In this document: positions 1-7,582 of the stretch, piece by piece | How the letters are laid out: each line of letters starts with the position of its first letter | Numbering within the stretch: position 1 is the stretch's first letter | From: an uncultured Acetatifactor sp. | GTDB lineage: Bacteria; Bacillota; Clostridia; Lachnospirales; Lachnospiraceae | Direction of reading: 5' to 3' | NCBI GenBank assembly: GCA_910585665.1 | Contig: CAJUFI010000003.1 | Span: 5,110 to 22,424 of the forward strand | Length of the DNA: 17,315 bases | Position numbers and translations under genes: made by a program | The notes under the pieces: model-generated | What the model saw: only the letters and a program-made list of their open reading frames with translations | Databases searched by the model: none | Told to the model about the DNA's origin: nothing

Positions 1-110
1 AATTCTTCTGGATTTGCACCGGGTGGATAGGTTGAGTGGAAGGGAATAATTCTTCCGGATTTGCACCGGGTGGATAGGTTGAGTGGAAGGAGATAATTCT
101 TCCGGATTTG
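1..110. repeat. 47-bp tandem direct repeat, two full copies plus a partial third
   Basis: Copy 1 (1-47) and copy 2 (48-94) agree at 44 of 47 positions; the differences are one T/C change near the start and a swapped GA/AG near the end. A third copy begins at 95 and matches for 16 bases (to 110) before diverging. The copies abut with no spacer, so this is not CRISPR-like. Each full unit carries a purine-rich SD-like stretch (GTGGAAGG) and, read from its second base, 15 sense codons ending in TAA that falls across the unit junction. This could be a duplicated 3' end of an upstream gene cut off by the window, often def in this context, but I cannot recognise that product. More copies may lie to the left. 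Confidence 0.9.
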
Positions 111-132
111 TAGTGGGTTGGAGGTGTGGACA

Positions 133-1077
133 TTGAAGATTGTGTTTATGGGAACTCCGGATTTTGCGGTGGGAGCGCTTCGGGCTTTGGTCGAGGCGGG
201 ACATGAGGTGGTTGCGGTGGTGACGCAGCCGGATAAGGCGAAGGGGAGGAGCAAGGAGCTTCTGCCGCCGCCGGTGAAGGTATGCGCGCTGTCATATGGC
301 ATCCCGGTCATGCAGCCCAGGCGGATCAAGGCGCCGGAGGCGATGGAGCAGCTTCGCCGGTATCAGGCGGACCTTTATGTAGTGGCGGCTTTCGGGCAGA
401 TTCTGTCCCAGGAGATTTTGGACATTCCGTCTTTTGGATGCCTGAATATCCATGCTTCGCTGCTTCCTAAGTACCGGGGGGCCTCTCCCATTCAGCATGT
501 CATTCTGGATGGGGAGGAGAGGACGGGCATCACCATTATGCAGATGGATGCCGGGATTGACACCGGCGATATGCTGTATAAAAAGGAAATCCCCATTTCG
601 CCGGAGGATAACTACGAGACTCTGCATGACAAACTGATGGAGCTGGGTGGCCGGGCCATTACGGAGGCGCTTGTCCTTCTGGAACAGGGGAGGCTGGTCC
701 CGGAGAAGCAGCGCGATGACCTGAGCTGCCATGCGCCGATGATTGACAAGAGCATGGGGGAGATTGACTTTTCCCAGGATGCCGCGGCCATAGACCGCAG
801 GATACGGGCCATGACCCCTTGGCCCAGCGCTTTCACCAGCTATCACGGGAAGAAGCTGAAAATCTGGCGGGCCGCGCCTACGTACACAGAGAACGGCTTC
901 GCCCGCAGGCCGGGAGAGGTCCTCAGCGCGGACAAGGACTGTGTGACCGTGGCCGCCGGTCAGGGGGCACTGCGCATCTATGAACTCCAACTGGAGGGCA
1001 AGAAGCGGATGAGCGCCCATGATTTTCTGCTGGGGGTGAGGATGCAGCCGGGAGAAGTCCTGGGGCAACAGAAATAA
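133..1077 (+). CDS. fmt: Methionyl-tRNA formyltransferase
   Basis: Fmt transfers a formyl group from 10-formyl-tetrahydrofolate to the amino group of Met-tRNAfMet in the cytosol, making the initiator tRNA. I start it at TTG 133, which gives the family's usual N-terminus MKIVFMGTPDFAV and has GGAGGTG at 120-126 as ribosome binding site; an in-frame TTG at 118 lies upstream of that site and is less likely. The protein is 314 residues, normal for the family. The formyltransferase domain fills about 1-205, with the folate-site and catalytic signature around 105-121 (N105, H107, then SLLPKYRG) and D143 in DAGIDTGD, matching the Asn-His-Asp triad of the E. coli enzyme. The C-terminal tRNA-binding domain follows (PWPSAFTSY near 229). 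Next gene 39 bp downstream on the same strand, so probably one operon with the zinc peptidase and rsmB. Confidence 0.96.
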   Translation: MKIVFMGTPDFAVGALRALVEAGHEVVAVVTQPDKAKGRSKELLPPPVKVCALSYGIPVMQPRRIKAPEAMEQLRRYQADLYVVAAFGQILSQEILDIPSFGCLNIHASLLPKYRGASPIQHVILDGEERTGITIMQMDAGIDTGDMLYKKEIPISPEDNYETLHDKLMELGGRAITEALVLLEQGRLVPEKQRDDLSCHAPMIDKSMGEIDFSQDAAAIDRRIRAMTPWPSAFTSYHGKKLKIWRAAPTYTENGFARRPGEVLSADKDCVTVAAGQGALRIYELQLEGKKRMSAHDFLLGVRMQPGEVLGQQK

Positions 1078-1116
1078 TTTTCCGAAAAAATGGAAATCCT
1101 GAAAGGAGCGATGTGT

Positions 1117-1812
1117 ATGTATTACTATTGGGATCCTACGTACTTGTTGGTGATCATCGGCATGCTGCTGTGCCTTGCCGCCAGCGCCATGGTGAACAGC
1201 GCCATGCGCAAATACAGCAGGGTGAGGAATTCCCGGGGCATGACCGGGGCGGAGGCTGCCAGGCAGATTCTCAACAACGAGGGCCTGTACAATGTCCAGA
1301 TAGAATGTCTCCCCTCCGACAGCGGCGACCATTACGATCCCCGCACCAATACCGTGCGCCTGGGAGCAGGGAATTATAACGGTGCCTCCGTGACGGCAGT
1401 GGGGGTGGCGGCACATGAATGCGGACATGCCATCCAGCATGCCAAAGGCTACGCGCCGCTGAACATCCGTTCTGCCCTTGTGCCAGTGGTCAATATCGGC
1501 AGCAGGCTGGGGATGCCCCTTATCATTCTGGGCGTCATCTTAAGCTGGAATCAGGTGCTGATCCAGATCGGCATCTGGGCGTTTGCCCTGGCGGTGCTGT
1601 TCCAGGTGGTGACCCTGCCGGTGGAGTTCAATGCCTCCGCCCGGGCCGTGGCGAAGGTGGAGCAGTACGGGCTTCTGACCGGCGAAGAGACGAAAGGGTG
1701 CAGGAAGGTGCTGACGGCGGCGGCCATGACCTACGTGGCGGCCACCGCATCTGCCGCCCTGCAGCTGCTGCGGTTGGTGCTGCTGTTCGGCAACAATAGA
1801 AGGAGAGACTGA
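1117..1812 (+). CDS. Membrane neutral zinc metallopeptidase, YugP family
   Basis: Predicted membrane-bound zinc peptidase of the YugP / neutral zinc metallopeptidase 2 family; its substrate is not known to me. The zinc motif HECGH is at residues 100-104, and E170 in LPVEFNASA is a plausible third ligand. Hydrophobic segments lie at about 9-25, 131-150, 152-168 and 200-223, so the HExxH helix is followed by membrane segments. I chose ATG 1117 (231 residues) because it gives the common MYYY-type start and sits 8 nt after AAAGGAG (1102-1108); ATG 1111 is too close to that site and ATG 1090 lies upstream of it. It lies between fmt and rsmB, 2 bp before rsmB, so it is very probably cotranscribed with them. 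That arrangement is, from memory, a clostridial one. A role in membrane-protein quality control would be guesswork. Confidence 0.88.
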   Translation: MYYYWDPTYLLVIIGMLLCLAASAMVNSAMRKYSRVRNSRGMTGAEAARQILNNEGLYNVQIECLPSDSGDHYDPRTNTVRLGAGNYNGASVTAVGVAAHECGHAIQHAKGYAPLNIRSALVPVVNIGSRLGMPLIILGVILSWNQVLIQIGIWAFALAVLFQVVTLPVEFNASARAVAKVEQYGLLTGEETKGCRKVLTAAAMTYVAATASAALQLLRLVLLFGNNRRRD

Positions 1813-1814
1813 AG

Positions 1815-3230
1815 GTGGGCGTGAACACACGGGAGCTTGTGCTGGACATTCTGCTGGCCCTGGAGCGGGAGGAGGATTATTCCCACAGGCTGATGAAAGC
1901 GGTTCTGGACAAATACGATTACCTGGAAGCCAGGGACAAAGCCTTCATCAAGCGCACGGCGGAGGGGACTTTGGAAAGGCGCCTGGAGCTGGACTATTAT
2001 CTGGAGCAGCATTCCAGCGTCCCTGTGAGGAAGATGCGGCCCCTGATACGCTGCCTGCTGCGCATGAGCGCTTATCAGCTGTGCTATATGGACGCTGTGC
2101 CGGACAGCGCCGTGTGCGACGAGGCCTGCAAGCTGGCCGCCAGGAGAGGCTTCAGGAAGCTGAAAGGCTTTGTGAACGGCATTCTGCGCACGATTTCCAG
2201 AAACAAAGAAAACCTCCCGCTGCCTGACAGGGAGAAGGAACCGATTTATCATGATTCCGTCAAGTATTCTACGCCGGAATGGCTAGTGGGACTGTGGACA
2301 GAAAGATATGGCCGGGAGATGACGGAGACGCTGCTGGAGGGGCTGATGGCGGTACATCGGGTGTCGCTGCGGTTCGCCCTCCATGTGTCTGCCGACCGGC
2401 GGGAGCAGCTGTGCGGCATGATGGCCGAAAAGGGAATCTCGGCGGAGCGCAGCCCCTATCTGCCCTATGTGTACCTGTTGGAGCACATGGAGGGAGCAGG
2501 AGCGCTGCCGGGGTTCCGGGAAGGGTTATGTACCATACAGGACATCAGCTCCGTGCTGGCGGTGGAAGCGGCCGGCATCCGGGAGACGGATTTCGTCGTG
2601 GATGTCTGCGCGGCGCCGGGTGGGAAGAGCGTCCTGGCCGGGGAGAAGGCCTGTCGGGGAAACGTGCTGGCCAGAGATGTGTCGGAGGAGAAGCTGCTGA
2701 CGATTGCGGAGAACGTGGAACGCATGAGGGCGGGGAACATTGAGGCGCAGGTCTATGACGGCACCTGTACGGATGAATGTCTTCTGGGGAAAGCGGATGT
2801 GGTCCTGCTGGACGTGCCCTGCTCCGGGCTGGGCGTCATAGGCAGGAAGAGGGACATCAAATACCGGGTGAAGCCGGAGAATCTGGAATCCCTCACGCAG
2901 CTGCAGCGGCAGATTGTCAGGGCCAGCGCGGGCTATGTGAAGCCGGGCGGCACGCTTCTCTATAGTACATGCACCATCCACCCGGGGGAAAACGAGGAGA
3001 TGGTGCGGTTCCTGACAGAGGAGCTTGGCTTTGAGCCGGTCTCGTTGGAAGGGGTCCTTCCGGAGAGCGTGCTTTCCGTGAAAAAGCGGACGGAGGAGCT
3101 TCTAAGCCGGAGCGGGAAGCAGCCCGCGGCCGGCCTCACGGAAGCGGAGGCGGCCGCCTGCATGCAGATTCTGCCGGGGATGATGGAGGCGGACGGATTT
3201 TTCCTGGCCAGATTCCGAAGGAGCCGATAA
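1815..3230 (+). CDS. rsmB: 16S rRNA (cytosine967-C5)-methyltransferase RsmB
   Basis: RsmB uses S-adenosylmethionine to methylate C5 of C967 (E. coli numbering) in 16S rRNA. The 471-residue protein has the expected order: an N-terminal NusB-like RNA-binding domain (about 5-130), a linker, and a Rossmann methyltransferase domain. Key motifs are CAAPGGK (265-271, SAM binding), DVPCSG (333-338, C336 as product-release cysteine) and YSTCTIHPGENE (from 383, C386 as the expected nucleophile). The C-terminus ends in the usual DGFFLARF strand. It starts at GTG 1815, 7 nt after AGGAGAG (1801-1807), only 2 bp after the peptidase stop. Residues about 417-447 form a Glu/Ala-rich insertion before the last strand, somewhat longer than I expect but in frame. 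A long non-coding gap follows, so transcription may be broken or processed here. Confidence 0.95.
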   Translation: MGVNTRELVLDILLALEREEDYSHRLMKAVLDKYDYLEARDKAFIKRTAEGTLERRLELDYYLEQHSSVPVRKMRPLIRCLLRMSAYQLCYMDAVPDSAVCDEACKLAARRGFRKLKGFVNGILRTISRNKENLPLPDREKEPIYHDSVKYSTPEWLVGLWTERYGREMTETLLEGLMAVHRVSLRFALHVSADRREQLCGMMAEKGISAERSPYLPYVYLLEHMEGAGALPGFREGLCTIQDISSVLAVEAAGIRETDFVVDVCAAPGGKSVLAGEKACRGNVLARDVSEEKLLTIAENVERMRAGNIEAQVYDGTCTDECLLGKADVVLLDVPCSGLGVIGRKRDIKYRVKPENLESLTQLQRQIVRASAGYVKPGGTLLYSTCTIHPGENEEMVRFLTEELGFEPVSLEGVLPESVLSVKKRTEELLSRSGKQPAAGLTEAEAAACMQILPGMMEADGFFLARFRRSR

Positions 3231-3541
3231 CTATTTTCAGGCTGTCAAAGGGGTGCTGACAGCGCCTGGTGCCCTGATTACTTGGAAATTCACGCACCGG
3301 TGTGCTGGCACCCCTGTCCGGACGTATGCCGATGTCCGGCAGGGCGTTTCAGGGGAAGGCTTGGGGAGAGGCTTTCCGGATGTGAGCAGTTTCATACAAT
3401 TGCCCCGAAATGCGCGGAAGGCGGCTTCCGTAGGACAGGGGTACGCCTGACGGCAGAGGACATGGATCCGGGCAGCGGCCCGGGCATAGACAGATCCCTT
3501 TGCCGGGGGAATCAAATACAAACATAGAATGGATAAAAACA
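3231..3541 (+). other. Hairpin-rich non-coding gap between rsmB and rlmN
   Basis: About 310 bp without a credible gene, though the flanking genes are otherwise tightly packed. It contains several strong inverted repeats: GCTGTCA at 3241-3247 with TGACAGC at 3257-3263; an 11-bp stem with one bulged T between 3312-3323 and 3334-3344 (loop 3324-3333); CGGAAG 3415-3420 with CTTCCG 3425-3430; and CCGGGC 3468-3473 with GCCCGG 3478-3483. None is followed by a T-run, so they are not ordinary terminators. Short ORFs on both strands have no recognisable domain or good ribosome binding site. It may be a structured leader or small RNA, or a copy of a dispersed intergenic repeat. I recognise no known riboswitch. 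Confidence 0.6.
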
Positions 3542-4585
3542 ATGGATAAGACAACCAGAAAAAGAATCGATATCAAATCCCTTACCCTGCCTCAGTTGGA
3601 GGAAGAGATGGTCTCCAGGGGGGAAAAGGCTTTCCGCGCCAGGCAGATGTATGAGTGGATGCACAAAAAGCTGGCCAGGAGCTTTGAGGAGATGACCAAC
3701 CTCTCCAAAGCCCTGCGGGAGGACTGCGGCACATGGTATACCTACACCGCGCTGCAGGCGGTGAAAGTACAGGAATCCAAGCTTGACGGCACCAGGAAGT
3801 TCCTGTTCCAGCTCTCCGACAGCAACCTGGTGGAGAGCGTCTGGATGAAGTACAGGCACGGCAACAGCGTCTGCATCTCCTCCCAGGTGGGCTGTAGGAT
3901 GGGATGCAGCTTCTGCGCCTCCTCCCTGGGCGGGCTGGAGCGGAACCTGACCCCGGCGGAGATGCTGGACCAGGTCTATGCCATCACCCTGCTGACCGGT
4001 GAGCGGGTGAGCAATGTGGTGGTCATGGGGACAGGGGAGCCTCTGGACAATTATGACAATCTGCTGACCTTTATCCGGATGCTCACGGACGAGAACGGCC
4101 TGCACATCAGCCAGCGGAACGTCACCGTGTCCACCTGCGGCCTGGTGCCCCAGATGAAGAAGCTTGCCCGGGAGGACCTGCAGATTACGCTGGCCCTGTC
4201 CCTGCACGCCACCACGGACGAGAAGCGGAGGGAACTGATGCCCATAGCGAACCGTTACACTATCGAGGAGCTGATGGATGCCTGCGGCTATTACTTTGAG
4301 CAGACGGGCAGGCGCATCACCCTGGAGTACAGCCTGGTGGCGGGGGTCAATGACTCGGAGAGGGACGCGGAGCGGCTCTGCCGCCTTGCCAGGCCCCTTC
4401 GCTGCCATATCAATCTGATTCCGGCCAACCCTGTAAAAGAGCGGGATTTTGTGCAGCCGGAAGGTTCGAGAATCAAAGCTTTTCAAAATGTACTTGAAAA
4501 AAATAGAATAAATGGTAGTATAAGAAGGGAAATGGGCAGGGATATCGATGGGGCATGCGGCCAGCTGCGCCGCAGACATATGTGA
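3542..4585 (+). CDS. rlmN: Dual-specificity 23S rRNA/tRNA adenine-C2 methyltransferase RlmN (radical SAM)
   Basis: RlmN methylates C2 of A2503 in 23S rRNA and of A37 in some tRNAs by radical-SAM chemistry. The 347-residue protein shows the cluster motif CRMGCSFC (C118, C122, C125), the resolving cysteine C111 seven residues before it, and the methyl-carrying cysteine C339 in DIDGACGQLR near the end. These match the spacing of E. coli C118, C125/129/132 and C355, so the enzyme looks intact. GTGEPLDN (163-170) and SLHATTDEKR (from 220) are further conserved blocks. I start it at ATG 3542, but no good SD precedes it; an in-frame TTG at 3500 (14 codons more) also lacks one. The codons around 4470-4530 are more AT-rich than neighbouring sequence but keep the family motif. 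prpC follows after 65 bp. Confidence 0.94.
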   Translation: MDKTTRKRIDIKSLTLPQLEEEMVSRGEKAFRARQMYEWMHKKLARSFEEMTNLSKALREDCGTWYTYTALQAVKVQESKLDGTRKFLFQLSDSNLVESVWMKYRHGNSVCISSQVGCRMGCSFCASSLGGLERNLTPAEMLDQVYAITLLTGERVSNVVVMGTGEPLDNYDNLLTFIRMLTDENGLHISQRNVTVSTCGLVPQMKKLAREDLQITLALSLHATTDEKRRELMPIANRYTIEELMDACGYYFEQTGRRITLEYSLVAGVNDSERDAERLCRLARPLRCHINLIPANPVKERDFVQPEGSRIKAFQNVLEKNRINGSIRREMGRDIDGACGQLRRRHM

Positions 4586-4650
4586 AGGAATCCCTGGATC
4601 GCGGACGGTTATAGAAGGGCGAGAAGAACGGATATTGGAGGAGACGAGGC

Positions 4651-5385
4651 GTGCTAAAGACATTTTCCGTAACGAATATAGGCAGAAAGAGGAAAATGAA
4701 TCAGGATTATGTATATTCATCGGAGCAGCCCATAGGGCGGCTTCCTAACCTGTTCCTTGTGGCGGACGGCATGGGAGGCCACAATGCGGGGGAATATGCA
4801 TCGAAGGTCACGGTGGAGACCATTGTGGAGAACATAGGGGACTCGCCGGAGACGGATGCAGTGCGCATTTTTGACGAGGCGATTCAGTCCGCCAACGCGC
4901 GGATACGCAAGCTGGCGGCGGCCTCTCCGCTGCTGGAGGGCATGGGGACCACGGTGGTGGCCGCCACCTGCCAGGGAGAGAGCCTCTGCGTGGCGAACGT
5001 GGGGGACAGCAGGCTGTACGTGGTGAACTGCCATGAGATACGGCAGATCACCAGGGATCATTCCTGGGTGGAGGAAATGGTGCTGAGAGGCGGGATCGTC
5101 AGGGAGGAAGCCAGGAACCATCCCGACAAGAATATTATTACGAGGGCAGTGGGCGCTGAGGACACGGTGCAGGCTGACTTCTTTACGGTACACCTTCAGG
5201 AGGGCGACACGATCCTGATGTGTACGGACGGGCTGACCAATATGCTGGAGGACGAGGAAATCTTGATGATATTGGACGGGGCCCGGGATATCGTGGAGAA
5301 GGCCCAGGCGCTTGTGGACGCCGCCAACGAGAACGGCGGCAAGGACAATATCAGCGTGATTTTGATAGAACCTCTTGATAGATAG
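4651..5385 (+). CDS. prpC: PP2C-family Ser/Thr protein phosphatase (PrpC/Stp type)
   Basis: Cytosolic metal-dependent phosphatase that reverses phosphorylation by the kinase encoded next door. The 244-residue protein is of usual size for bacterial Stp/PrpC and shows the PPM motifs in order: N17-Q18-D19 near the N-terminus, VADGMGGHNAGE (D39 and G40 as metal ligands), EGMGTT (96-101), VGDSR (117-121), TDGL (192-195, D193) and GKDNIS (230-235, D232). It starts at GTG 4651, 7 nt after a full GGAGGAG (4637-4643). The start of prkC is 14 bp after the stop, and this phosphatase-kinase pairing is the standard Firmicutes arrangement, so cotranscription is nearly certain. Targets usually include cell-division and translation proteins; none can be read from the sequence. 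Confidence 0.95.
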   Translation: MLKTFSVTNIGRKRKMNQDYVYSSEQPIGRLPNLFLVADGMGGHNAGEYASKVTVETIVENIGDSPETDAVRIFDEAIQSANARIRKLAAASPLLEGMGTTVVAATCQGESLCVANVGDSRLYVVNCHEIRQITRDHSWVEEMVLRGGIVREEARNHPDKNIITRAVGAEDTVQADFFTVHLQEGDTILMCTDGLTNMLEDEEILMILDGARDIVEKAQALVDAANENGGKDNISVILIEPLDR

Positions 5386-5399
5386 ATTGGAGAGCATGT

Positions 5400-7547
5400 A
5401 TGGTTAAGATTGGAATGATGATTGGCGACCGTTACGAGATATTGGAGAAAATCGGCACGGGAGGCATGTCGGACGTATATAAGGCAAAATGTCATAAGCT
5501 GAACCGCTTCGTGGCCATCAAGGTCCTGAAGCAGGAATTCAGCGAGAATGCCAATTTTGTATCTAAATTTCGGACGGAGGCCCAGGCGGCCGCCGGACTG
5601 ATGCACCCCAATATCGTGAATGTGTATGACGTAGGCGAGGAGAACGGCATTTACTATATTGTCATGGAGCTGGTGGACGGCATCACTCTCAAGAAGTATA
5701 TCGAGAAGAAGGCCAGGCTGTCCTTCAAGGAGGCGGTCAGCATTGCCATACAGGTGAGCATGGGCATCGAGGCGGCGCATAACAATCATATCATCCACAG
5801 GGACATCAAGCCACAGAACATCATCATTTCCAAAGACGGAAAAGTGAAAGTGACGGACTTCGGCATCGCCAAGGCCGCCACCAGCAATACCATCACCTCC
5901 AATGTGATGGGCTCTGTCCACTATACTTCGCCGGAGCAGGCCAGAGGCGGCTACAGCGATGAGAAGAGCGACATCTATTCCCTGGGCATCACCATATTCG
6001 AGATGCTCACCGGCAGAGTGCCTTTCAACGGCGAGACCACGGTGGCCATCGCCATCAAGCATATCCAGGAGGAGATGCCCTCCCCCAAGGAGTTCGTGCC
6101 GGAGATTCCGGCCAGCGTGGAGGGCATCGTCCTGAAGTGCTGCCAGAAGTCCCCGGACCGCAGGTACCAGAACATGCAGGAGCTGATTGCCGACCTGAAG
6201 CAGTCTCTGATGAACCCGGAGGAGTTCGTGGTGCAGAATGAGCCGGATATGGTGGGAGGGACCCGCCCCATCACGGACAGGGAGCGTGCCCAGATTAAGC
6301 GCAGGGCAGCCTACCAGGAGTATCAGCACAGAGAGTATGAGGAGAGGGAGGAGCCTATGCGCCTGCGCTCCGAGGCGGAGCCTGTGTATGAGGAAGAGGA
6401 AGAGCCGGAGGAGGAGGACGACGATTACGACTACAATCCAAAGATGGAGCGTGTGACCACGGTCCTGGCGCTGTTGGCCGGGGTGGTGATCTGCGTGATC
6501 GTGGTGATTCTGGCGGTGAAGGTGTTCGGCGGCAGGGAGGGGAGCGATGGGCCCGGCAACAGTCCCATCATCGCGGACGAGAGCGAATCCAGCACTGAAA
6601 CCAGCAGCGTGGAAGAGGAGCCGGTATATGTGAAAATGCCCCCCGTGAAGGGCAAGAGCGTGGAAGAGGCCAGGAATGAGCTGAAGAATCTGGGCCTTGA
6701 TTCCGAGGTGGAGTATGAGGAATCAGACGACGTGGAGCTGGGAAAGGTGATAAGCGCCGATGTGGAGGAGGGCGCTGACGTCCAGGTGGGGAGCAAGGTG
6801 AAGCTTTTGGCCAGCGCAGGATCTCAGGGCATCGAAGTGCCTCTGGTGGAGGGGGACACCTTCGAAGAGGCCCAGGGAAAGCTTGTGGCCCAGGGATTTG
6901 CCGTGACCAGGGAAGAGAGAACTTCCAACGATGTGGCGGAAGGCTATGTGATCTCCCAGGTGCCCTCCGCCCAGACGAAAGTGCCGAAGGGGACGAACAT
7001 CACTGTGACGGTGAGCCAGGGAAAGGAAAAGGTTCGGGTGCCGAATGTGGTGGGGCTCCTTGAGGAGGACGGAACTGTGGAGGTCATAGAGGCCGGCCTG
7101 CAGATTGGGACTGTGGAGCGTGAGTTCAATGATCTGGAGGAAGGGAAGATTTTCTATCAGAGCTATTCCAAGGGCTCTTATGTGGAGCCGGGCACTATGC
7201 TGGACATCAAGGTGAGCCTGGGGCCCAAGGCGGTCACTTACAAGTGCAATGCCAGCATCTTGGGGCCCACGGTGGAGGAGGCGCCGGATTACGTGGCAGG
7301 GACGGAGGTCTTGATCGTTTTGACCACGGACGATGAAAAGATTCTTCTGGAGACAAGGACGGCCAGTTTCCCGGTATCGGCGAATTATGATGGCCTGACG
7401 GCATCGGGAGGCACGATCACGATGACGTATACGGTGACTATAGGAGGCGGTACCAGCACGGATCCTGAGACAGGGGAGACGATTCAGATACCGGGCACAT
7501 CGGAGGAGAGGAGCTTTACCAGGAGGATTGAGTTCGTGGAGGAGTAG
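5400..7547 (+). CDS. prkC: Membrane Ser/Thr protein kinase with three PASTA domains (PrkC/Stk)
   Basis: Eukaryotic-type kinase whose outer PASTA domains are known in related proteins to bind muropeptides or lipid II. Layout of the 715 residues: kinase domain about 9-270, with the glycine loop GTGGMSDVY (19-27), ATP lysine K41, E60, HRDIKPQN (133-140, catalytic D135), DFG (153-155) and a Thr/Ser-rich activation loop (161-168). A very acidic cytosolic juxtamembrane stretch follows (325-345), then one membrane helix (352-373), PASTA domains at about 410-474, 478-540 and 545-608, and a beta-rich C-terminal domain (609-715) that I do not recognise. It starts at ATG 5400 with GGAGAG 5 nt upstream; an overlapping ATG at 5396 is out of frame. 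All catalytic residues are present. rsgA, known in B. subtilis to be a PrkC substrate, follows 35 bp downstream. Confidence 0.96.
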   Translation: MVKIGMMIGDRYEILEKIGTGGMSDVYKAKCHKLNRFVAIKVLKQEFSENANFVSKFRTEAQAAAGLMHPNIVNVYDVGEENGIYYIVMELVDGITLKKYIEKKARLSFKEAVSIAIQVSMGIEAAHNNHIIHRDIKPQNIIISKDGKVKVTDFGIAKAATSNTITSNVMGSVHYTSPEQARGGYSDEKSDIYSLGITIFEMLTGRVPFNGETTVAIAIKHIQEEMPSPKEFVPEIPASVEGIVLKCCQKSPDRRYQNMQELIADLKQSLMNPEEFVVQNEPDMVGGTRPITDRERAQIKRRAAYQEYQHREYEEREEPMRLRSEAEPVYEEEEEPEEEDDDYDYNPKMERVTTVLALLAGVVICVIVVILAVKVFGGREGSDGPGNSPIIADESESSTETSSVEEEPVYVKMPPVKGKSVEEARNELKNLGLDSEVEYEESDDVELGKVISADVEEGADVQVGSKVKLLASAGSQGIEVPLVEGDTFEEAQGKLVAQGFAVTREERTSNDVAEGYVISQVPSAQTKVPKGTNITVTVSQGKEKVRVPNVVGLLEEDGTVEVIEAGLQIGTVEREFNDLEEGKIFYQSYSKGSYVEPGTMLDIKVSLGPKAVTYKCNASILGPTVEEAPDYVAGTEVLIVLTTDDEKILLETRTASFPVSANYDGLTASGGTITMTYTVTIGGGTSTDPETGETIQIPGTSEERSFTRRIEFVEE

Positions 7548-7582
7548 CGGGAAGGGGCGCAGCGCCCGCGTGGAAAGAGGCT

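Noticed and set aside
1..110. CRISPR-like array
   Set aside because: The repeat copies are directly adjacent with no spacers, and no cas gene is present.
3241..3263. Terminator after rsmB
   Set aside because: The stem is good but no T-run follows on the plus strand, and none on the minus-strand side.
3237..3554. 105-codon minus-strand frame across the rsmB-rlmN gap
   Set aside because: No ribosome binding site or recognisable domain, and the DNA is dominated by inverted repeats. It could be a decayed gene, but I cannot support a call.
3512..4720. About 400-codon minus-strand open frame opposite rlmN
   Set aside because: The plus-strand RlmN has every catalytic cysteine; the antisense translation shows no recognisable motif.
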